A DNA stretch of 10,336 bases from an uncultured Butyrivibrio sp. (GTDB lineage Bacteria > Bacillota > Clostridia > Lachnospirales > Lachnospiraceae). The stretch covers positions 67,688-78,023 of the forward strand of contig CAJTON010000002.1 in assembly GCA_910577605.1 (NCBI GenBank). Reading direction: 5' to 3'. Made by a program: the position numbers and the translations under genes. This document shows positions 5,982 to 10,336 of this stretch, piece after piece. Each line of letters begins with the position of its first letter. Positions within the stretch are counted from its first letter, which is position 1. The notes beneath the pieces were generated by a model. The model made no database searches and was not told the DNA's origin. It saw only the letters and a list, made by a program, of their open reading frames with translations.

Positions 5982-6692
5982 TCAAAGTATCTCTTTCGCG
6001 AACCGCCTTGGCGTCATCCCCGTAAACTCCTTAAATTCCCGCTGAAAATGCGCCTGATCGGCATAGCTCAGGCTTTCTATAAACTGCGAATTTTCCCGCT
6101 CATGACACCTGATCATCTCGCGCAATGCGTTATGAAATCTCACGAAACGGCAGAACGTTTTCGGCGGACATCCGGCACCCTCCCTGAAAAGGTTACCGAC
6201 ATGCCTTGCCGTATATCCGAATTTTGCGGCAAGCTCCGCCACCGCGCATCTCCCGCGAGTTTCGTATACCATACCAGTCATATCCTCCCATACGGGAGCG
6301 GAATACTTTTTCTCAATAAAAGGCAATGTCGCTCCCAACAGCATACCGCGCGCCTCCGATTGGCTTTTTACCGAGGCAAGCCGTGAGCTTATTTCCTCCG
6401 CCTCGTCCCCATTCATATTTACCGTAAAACCCGGTTCAAGGCGGATTCCGCACAGCCCCGTACACTTAGCGGGCGGCTCAAGCCATGTGCGTGCCGTTTT
6501 ATCGGGACGAGCGTAATATTTCCCGCCAAAGCCCCAAGACATTATAAGCTCCTCACAGCCGTCCGGCACAAACAGTATCTTATCTGCCTGATAGAAACCG
6601 TAAGCGGTTATTCTGCATATATCTTCTTTGATTTCAAAAGAATATTGGTCCGTTTTATATTCTATCCAAGGTTGAAGCATCGGATAATCCAT
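5982..6692 (-). CDS. AraC-family transcriptional regulator
   Basis: A 236-residue regulator from ATG 6692 (MDYPMLQPWIEY). The N-terminal part (about 1-110) resembles the DUF6597-type sensor seen in front of AraC domains (FVPDGCEELIMSWG). The C-terminal 100 residues form the two helix-turn-helix DNA-binding domain. The first is near AVAELAAKFGYTARHVGNLF, and the second is the signature LSYADQAHFQREFKEFTGMTPRRF. The frame is open to a TTG at 6761, but that TTG is the -35 of a good promoter, so it cannot start translation from that transcript. ATG 6692 has AAAAAGG upstream with a rather long spacer of about 10 bases. Base composition is like the native genes (34 G+C in 6241-6300), unlike the peptidase gene 135 bases downstream, which it may control. 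The effector is unknown. Confidence 0.85.
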   Translation of the reverse strand: MDYPMLQPWIEYKTDQYSFEIKEDICRITAYGFYQADKILFVPDGCEELIMSWGFGGKYYARPDKTARTWLEPPAKCTGLCGIRLEPGFTVNMNGDEAEEISSRLASVKSQSEARGMLLGATLPFIEKKYSAPVWEDMTGMVYETRGRCAVAELAAKFGYTARHVGNLFREGAGCPPKTFCRFVRFHNALREMIRCHERENSQFIESLSYADQAHFQREFKEFTGMTPRRFAKEIL

Positions 6693-6732
6693 AATAAATT
6701 CGCCTTTTTCATGTATTTGCTTAATATTATTA

Positions 6733-6761
6733 AGAATAGCTTTGCAAGTCTGTGGTGTCAA
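6733..6761 (-). promoter_or_regulatory. SigA-type promoter of the araC-family gene
   Basis: Minus-strand -35 TTGACA (6756-6761, perfect consensus) and -10 TATTCT (6733-6738) with a 17-base spacer. Transcription would start near 6726, about 34 bases before ATG 6692. The same TTG would otherwise be taken as a start codon by a gene caller. Confidence 0.75.
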
Positions 6762-6846
6762 GAATTTATTTCCGATTTTTTCAATAATGTCCTCTTTTAA
6801 TGTGCTAGATTACATTTAAAATTCAAGAACGCTGATTGACACGACG

Positions 6847-6886
6847 AAGTGCTCACCCCCTTGCGGGAGGAGCGCTTTTTTGTTTT
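6847..6886 (+). terminator. Orphan terminator-like hairpin upstream of amtB
   Basis: AAGTGCTC (6847-6854) pairs with GAGCGCTT (6870-6877, one G-T). An inner CCC/GGG extends the stem, and six T, a G and four more T follow. It has the form of a plus-strand intrinsic terminator ending about 50 bases before the amtB start. No plus-strand gene precedes it for more than 3 kb, so it may be an attenuator in an amtB leader or a shield against readthrough. Confidence 0.6.
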
Positions 6887-6889
6887 ATA
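6861..6889 (+). promoter_or_regulatory. Candidate amtB promoter overlapping the hairpin
   Basis: TTGCGG (6861-6866), a 17-base spacer, then TTTATA (6884-6889). Transcription would start near 6896, about 40 bases before ATG 6937. The match is modest and part of it lies inside the terminator-like hairpin, so this is a tentative call. No sigma-54 promoter was found. Confidence 0.35.
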
Positions 6890-6936
6890 AGGTCTGAAAA
6901 TTTCGGCTTTACTTGATAAAAAAGGAGGAAAAAGAT

Positions 6937-8172
6937 ATGGGATTATTCGGTACTGACGGCGTATGGTTTCTGATGGGAGCCGCCCTTGTGTTTTTTATGC
7001 AGGCTGGCTTCGCCATGGTGGAGGCAGGCTTTACCAGAGCCAAAAACGCCGGAAACATTATTATGAAAAACCTGATGGACTTTTGTCTGGGCACTGTGGC
7101 TTTTATTTTTGTAGGCTACTCGTTTCTGTGCGGGGAGGGCAGCGGCTTTATCGGCTGGAGCAAGTTTCCTCTGAATCCCGCCAATTTTGGTACGGACGCT
7201 ATCAACTGGGGCAGCTTCGTATTTAACCTCGTCTTCTGCGCGACTGCGGCGACCATCGTTTCAGGCGCAATGGCTGAGAGGACCAAGTTCATATCCTACT
7301 GCATTTACAGCTTTATCATCAGCCTTGTCGTATATCCTATCGAGGCGCACTGGACATGGGGGCCCGGCGGCTGGCTCGCAGAAAAAGGCTTCATTGATTT
7401 TGCAGGCTCCTGCTGCATACATATGGTAGGCGGAATCTCAGCGTTCATCGGCGCGAAAATGCTCGGACCGAGAATCGGCAAGTATGACGAAAACGGCAAG
7501 CCCCGCCCCATACTCGGACACAATATCGTACTCGGCGCGCTCGGCTGCTTCATCCTGTGGTTCGGATGGTACGGCTTCAACGGCGCGGCGGCTACGAGCA
7601 ACACGAATCTCGCCTCGATCTTTGCGACGACGACCATTGCCGCGGCAGTGGCGACAGTCACCGTCATGGTAATAACATGGATACAGAACGGTAAACCAGA
7701 CGTTTCCATGAGTCTGAACGGCTCACTTGCCGGACTCGTCGCGATAACCGCGGGCTGCGCCTGCGTGGACGCGCTCGGAGCAACGATAATAGGAATTCTA
7801 GCAGGAGCCGTCGTAGTGTTCGTCGTATGGTTCAACGATCACGTTACCAAGGTTGATGACCCCGTGGGCGCAGTCGCCGTACACGGAGCCTGCGGAATGT
7901 TAGGAACCCTGTGCGTTGGGCTTTTCGCCTGCGGCAAGGGCGAGTACGACGCGCTCGGTCTTTTCTACGGCGGAGGCTTCAAGCTTCTCGGCACACAGGC
8001 GCTCGGCGTGCTTGCGGTAGGCGGATGGACCGCGGTGACTATGACGCTCGTATTTCTGTTCATCAAGAAAACCGTGGGGCTTAGGGTTAAACCCTCCGAA
8101 GAGATCGAAGGTCTTGACCCCACCGAGCACGGTCTTGAGAACGCTTACGCTGATTTCATCGTAAAGAAGTAA
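6937..8172 (+). CDS. amtB: Ammonium transporter AmtB
   Basis: A 411-residue Amt/Rh family channel for ammonium uptake in the cell membrane, with about 11 membrane segments. Conserved features are the AHWTWGPGGWL region (about 137-147), D154 in FIDFAG, and the paired pore histidines H162 (IHMVGG) and H316 (AVAVHGACG). D154 and H162 have the same 8-residue spacing as E. coli D160/H168. The cytosolic tail GLRVKPSEEIEGLDPTEHG is the conserved regulatory C-terminus that works with PII binding. There is no cleavable signal peptide. The frame extends to TTG 6913, but AAGGAGG (6921-6927) lies 9 bases before ATG 6937, so ATG is the start. The cognate PII gene is 3.2 kb upstream on the same strand. The gene converges with the acetyltransferase gene with one base between stops, and its likely terminator is inside that gene. 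Confidence 0.96.
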   Translation: MGLFGTDGVWFLMGAALVFFMQAGFAMVEAGFTRAKNAGNIIMKNLMDFCLGTVAFIFVGYSFLCGEGSGFIGWSKFPLNPANFGTDAINWGSFVFNLVFCATAATIVSGAMAERTKFISYCIYSFIISLVVYPIEAHWTWGPGGWLAEKGFIDFAGSCCIHMVGGISAFIGAKMLGPRIGKYDENGKPRPILGHNIVLGALGCFILWFGWYGFNGAAATSNTNLASIFATTTIAAAVATVTVMVITWIQNGKPDVSMSLNGSLAGLVAITAGCACVDALGATIIGILAGAVVVFVVWFNDHVTKVDDPVGAVAVHGACGMLGTLCVGLFACGKGEYDALGLFYGGGFKLLGTQALGVLAVGGWTAVTMTLVFLFIKKTVGLRVKPSEEIEGLDPTEHGLENAYADFIVKK

Positions 8173-8173
8173 T

Positions 8174-8962
8174 TTACTCTTTACATTGAAATATCATATA
8201 TTCACAACCATTAACGACGGAAATGCTGGGGCTGCCGAAACCCAGCTTTTCCGCCGTTTTTACGGACGGCGTATTGTCGGAGCTTGTTACTATATAAAGG
8301 ACTTCCGCTCCGAGTTTTTCAAACGCGTAGTCCTTTATCGCTGCGCATACCTCATAAGCATATCCTTTGCGCCTGTATTCGCGCGCTATAACATACCCCA
8401 TTTCGAGCCTGTCTTCACCATTGATTTCTCGCAGGCTTATTCCGGCGCGTCCTATCAGCCTTCCGCTTCCGCGCGCGACAACGGACCAAAGTCCAAAACC
8501 GCAGAAACCGTACATATTGCGTATATAGCTTTCGACAGACTTTTTTTCCTGCTCATACTCCATAAGCGGCTCCACATATCTGCGGACGTCGCGGTCATCA
8601 TATATCGCATAAAGCTCCGGAAGGTCGGACACGCTCATTTCTCTTATAACTGTGCGTTCCGTTTCAAGCACAGTAAGAGGCAGCTCCTTCATGCGGCAGT
8701 AAGCCTTATGCGCGAATTCATAATCGACAGCCGTCGCGCTCTCCGCCACATACTCCGCTCCGTCCGTAAATTTTTCGCCGTCAGAGCAGAATATCGCCGC
8801 GAAACCGCTTTCTCTCGTACTGCGAAAAGTTTCCTTATCATCCGTCACGACAATCGCCCCCTCCGGCGACTCCGGCAGCGAGTAAAAGACTCCGGCGGGC
8901 GAAAGCGCGCTCAAGTCAGGCTCTTCATATTTATTTAATAAAAAAATAATACTTTTTAACAT
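8174..8962 (-). CDS. GNAT-family N-acetyltransferase with extra N-terminal domain
   Basis: A 262-residue protein from ATG 8962. Residues about 98-260 form a RimJ/RimL-type GNAT domain: TERTVIREMSVSDLPELYAI at the start, the acetyl-CoA loop YRRKGYA (196-202), and SSDNTPSVKTAEKLGFG (about 227-243). The first 95 residues form a separate alpha/beta segment (GAIVVTDDKETFRSTRESGF) that looks like a small Rossmann or HAD-remnant domain, as found fused to GNAT in some clostridial proteins from my recollection. AGGAG lies 8 bases before ATG 8962. The longer frame to TTG 9007 would lie in the divergent promoter region. Substrate unknown; ribosomal protein or small-molecule acetylation are both possible. 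Confidence 0.85.
   Translation of the reverse strand: MLKSIIFLLNKYEEPDLSALSPAGVFYSLPESPEGAIVVTDDKETFRSTRESGFAAIFCSDGEKFTDGAEYVAESATAVDYEFAHKAYCRMKELPLTVLETERTVIREMSVSDLPELYAIYDDRDVRRYVEPLMEYEQEKKSVESYIRNMYGFCGFGLWSVVARGSGRLIGRAGISLREINGEDRLEMGYVIAREYRRKGYAYEVCAAIKDYAFEKLGAEVLYIVTSSDNTPSVKTAEKLGFGSPSISVVNGCEYMIFQCKE
8213..8261 (+). terminator. Probable amtB terminator embedded in the acetyltransferase gene
   Basis: An 18-base-pair stem (8213-8230 with 8241-8258) with two mismatches contains GCTGGG/CCCAGC and CGGAAA/TTTCCG around the loop GCTGCCGAAA. It ends in TTTTT (8257-8261). It lies 40 bases past the amtB stop, inside the last codons of the convergent gene. There is no other terminator between the two stops. 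Confidence 0.65.
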
Positions 8963-8966
8963 TGAC

Positions 8967-8995
8967 TTGACTCCTGAATATGGTAAGATTATCTT
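8967..8995 (+). promoter_or_regulatory. SigA-type promoter of the cyclophilin gene
   Basis: TTGACT (8967-8972), a 17-base spacer, then TATCTT (8990-8995), with start predicted near 9002 and a leader of about 48 bases. An overlapping TTGACT at 8962-8967 with TAAGAT at 8984-8989 (16-base spacer) is a second possibility. The -10 lies in a palindrome, TAAGAT-T-ATCTTA (8984-8996). The promoter abuts the start codon of the divergent acetyltransferase. Confidence 0.65.
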
Positions 8996-9049
8996 ATATA
9001 AAAACAAAACGCAGGCATACCGCTATGCGCAGAAAGAAGGACAAACACA

Positions 9050-9571
9050 ATGGCACAGAATCCTATCGTAACATTTGAAATGACGGACGGCAGCGTTTTT
9101 GAAGCGGAGCTTTACCCCGAAATAGCCCCGAACACTGTAAATAACTTTATCAGCCTTGTCAAAAAGGGGTTTTACGACGGACTTATTTTTCACCGCGTCA
9201 TAAAAGGTTTCATGATTCAGGGCGGCGATCCCGAAGGTTCGGGAATGGGCGGTCCCGGATATTCCATAAAAGGAGAATTTGATCTCAACGGCTTTACCAA
9301 TAATTTAAAGCACACTCCTGGAGTGCTCTCAATGGCGCGTTCCATGGACCCCGATTCGGCAGGCTCACAGTTTTTCGTTATGCACGAGACTTCGCCTCAT
9401 CTTGACGGCTCCTACGCCGCTTTCGGCAAAGTTATAAAAGGAATGGATGTCGTAAATCAGATCGCCGAGGTAAATACTGACTGGAACGACCGTCCCATGC
9501 AGGAGCAGAAGCTCTCCAAGGTAACGGTCGATACCTTCGGCGCGGATTATCCCGAACCTGAAACAGTGTGA
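9050..9571 (+). CDS. ppiB: Peptidyl-prolyl cis-trans isomerase, cyclophilin type (PpiB)
   Basis: A 173-residue single-domain cyclophilin that speeds cis-trans isomerisation of bonds before proline during folding. It has no signal peptide, so it is cytosolic. The active-site strand FHRVIKGFMIQGGDPEG (about 47-63) carries R49, F54 and Q57. SQFFV (106-110) and HLDGSYAAFGKV (117-128) are also present. His replaces the Trp that binds cyclosporin in human cyclophilin, which is usual in bacteria. ATG 9050 has GAAGG 9 bases upstream. It is divergent from the acetyltransferase gene and followed by a long hairpin at 9615-9678. A single-gene transcript is likely. Confidence 0.95.
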   Translation: MAQNPIVTFEMTDGSVFEAELYPEIAPNTVNNFISLVKKGFYDGLIFHRVIKGFMIQGGDPEGSGMGGPGYSIKGEFDLNGFTNNLKHTPGVLSMARSMDPDSAGSQFFVMHETSPHLDGSYAAFGKVIKGMDVVNQIAEVNTDWNDRPMQEQKLSKVTVDTFGADYPEPETV

Positions 9572-9614
9572 TTTATGATGTCAGGCTTGTTGAAATAAAG
9601 AGCTTCTTGATTCC

Positions 9615-9678
9615 ATACGGCATATGCTTTAGCAGTCCTCGCGTTACCGGGGCAGGACCGCGAACCCATATGCCGTAT
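9615..9678 (+). other. Long two-part hairpin after ppiB (terminator or structured RNA)
   Basis: A perfect 12-base inverted repeat, ATACGGCATATG (9615-9626) and CATATGCCGTAT (9667-9678), encloses 40 bases. Inside, GTCCT (9635-9639) can pair with AGGAC (9654-9658), or alternatively TCGCG (9639-9643) with CGCGA (9659-9663). The two inner pairings exclude each other. The trailing TTTATATT is a weak T tract. It may be the shared terminator of the convergent ppiB and downstream genes. The remainder of 9572-9700 shows nothing else. Confidence 0.6.
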
Positions 9679-9700
9679 TTATATTACGCCCGCTCATCTG

Positions 9701-10336
9701 TCACAGCTCCTTTCCCATAAAACGCAGAGGTGTCTTACCGTAATTTACCGCTCTGACAGCCTCGACGATTTCATTTTTGCGCTCCTCCCCGTCCGGCAGA
9801 TCGCAGACAATATCGTTGAGGTCATACGGACCGTTTCGGAAATGTCCGACCGAGGCTCCGTGAAATTCTCCGTCGATCAGAAGGTACTGCAAAGGCTCAT
9901 GGTCATACTCTAACCCCTCCGTCCACTTTTTTGCCGATTCCTTCAGTATATGCTCGTGCGCCTTGTAAAGGAAATCGTTGCGGTGCATGGCGTAAACGGA
10001 TCTTACAGATTCAGGCTCATAACCTTCAAGCAGTTTCGCATCGTCTGTCAGCATATATCCCGTATCAGACTCAGTCAGCTTACCCTCGTCTGTCAGCTCG
10101 CCCACGGCAAGTCTTATCTCCTTCTCAGGTATCTTATAAAAAGACTTCGCCATGGCGGTATCGAACCATACTATCCTGTACGCAAAGCGCAAAAGCACTG
10201 TTTTAAGCGCCTCGTGCCGCGTATATCTTTCAGTATCGACCTCCGGAAACATTTCCACGAATTTATACCACCCGCGGTCCCACTCGCCGTCATACTGGTC
10301 CTCGTATATCAGAAAAGCCTCCTGCAAACGGTGAAG
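9701..10336 (-). CDS. Hypothetical protein with possible winged-helix region (5' end cut by window edge)
   Basis: The frame is open through base 10336, so the N-terminus lies outside the window; about 211 codons are visible. A TTG at 10327 could start it, but no ribosome site can be checked. The segment IPEKEIRLAVGELTDEGKL followed by TESDTGYMLTDDAK has the helix-then-wing pattern of a winged-helix DNA-binding fold. The C-terminal part (DGEFHGASVGHFRNGPYDLNDIVCDLPDGEER) is probably a beta-rich domain. The layout is loosely reminiscent of YcaQ/AlkZ-like winged-helix proteins, but the diagnostic motifs of those glycosylases are not visible and I do not assign the family. There is no transmembrane segment or signal peptide in the visible part. 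The gene converges on ppiB, with the 9615-9678 hairpin between. Confidence 0.6.
   Translation of the reverse strand, partial: LHRLQEAFLIYEDQYDGEWDRGWYKFVEMFPEVDTERYTRHEALKTVLLRFAYRIVWFDTAMAKSFYKIPEKEIRLAVGELTDEGKLTESDTGYMLTDDAKLLEGYEPESVRSVYAMHRNDFLYKAHEHILKESAKKWTEGLEYDHEPLQYLLIDGEFHGASVGHFRNGPYDLNDIVCDLPDGEERKNEIVEAVRAVNYGKTPLRFMGKEL

Noticed and set aside
3710..6850. Direct repeats marking the ends of the inserted block (ATTGAC near 3725 and 6835)
   Set aside because: Only about six bases agree, which is expected by chance; no target duplication or inverted ends were found.
6834..6936. Glutamine riboswitch or sigma-54/NtrC control region before amtB
   Set aside because: No recognisable glutamine riboswitch core and no GG-N10-GC sigma-54 pair could be found; only a terminator-like hairpin is supported.
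7305..7835. 176-codon minus-strand open frame opposite amtB
   Set aside because: Antisense shadow of a GC-rich membrane protein gene; low-complexity Ala/Pro/Thr translation without start signals.
8186..8938. 250-codon open frame on the plus strand opposite the acetyltransferase
   Set aside because: It is antisense to a well-supported GNAT gene, has no ribosome site, and its composition mirrors the codon bias of the real strand.
1..10336. CRISPR array, insertion sequence, integrase or phage genes
   Set aside because: No repeated spacer pattern, transposase or recombinase motif seen on either strand.

Overview
The window looks like chromosomal DNA from a low-to-mid GC Gram-positive anaerobe of the Clostridia (Oscillospiraceae/Lachnospiraceae-like gut type). 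The grounds are strong GGAGG-type ribosome sites, SigA-type promoters with 17-base spacers, a bacterial acyl-ACP thioesterase, an ECF sigma factor paired with a DUF4367-like membrane protein, and tRNA genes without encoded CCA. This is inference from gene style; no marker gene fixes the taxon. I see no CRISPR array, insertion sequence, integrase or attachment site.

Left part (1-1808, all minus strand). From right to left there is a strong promoter, tRNA-Gln(CUG), a terminator-like hairpin, tRNA-Ser(CGA), a second terminator, an acyl-ACP thioesterase, and a CvfB/YitL-type S1 RNA-binding protein that runs off the left edge. The last two form a tight operon.

Middle left (1891-3167, plus strand). 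An ECF sigma factor overlaps by 4 bases a single-pass membrane protein that is its probable anti-sigma factor. A strong terminator follows.

Centre (3371-8172). A canonical PII nitrogen regulator (plus) and an AmtB ammonium transporter (plus) would normally be adjacent, but here about 3.2 kb separates them. That stretch holds three minus-strand genes: an AraC-type regulator, a secreted papain-like cysteine peptidase and a putative lipoprotein. The peptidase and lipoprotein are visibly AT-richer than everything around them and form one transcription unit with its own promoter. The peptidase appears to start at a rare AUA codon. PII and AmtB are expected to work together (PII plugs AmtB when nitrogen is plentiful) even though they are separated.

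Right part (8174-10336). A GNAT acetyltransferase converges on amtB with one base between the stop codons. The amtB terminator seems to lie inside the acetyltransferase coding sequence. A cyclophilin-type peptidyl-prolyl isomerase diverges from the acetyltransferase and is followed by a long two-part hairpin. The window ends in a partial minus-strand gene with a possible winged-helix region.

Stretches without a gene are all under 300 bases: 3120-3370 (terminator, then candidate PII promoter), 6693-6936 (araC promoter, orphan hairpin, candidate amtB promoter) and 9572-9700 (hairpin). Several long open frames begin at TTG codons that are really promoter or leader sequence. I trimmed those starts to ATG codons with good ribosome sites.
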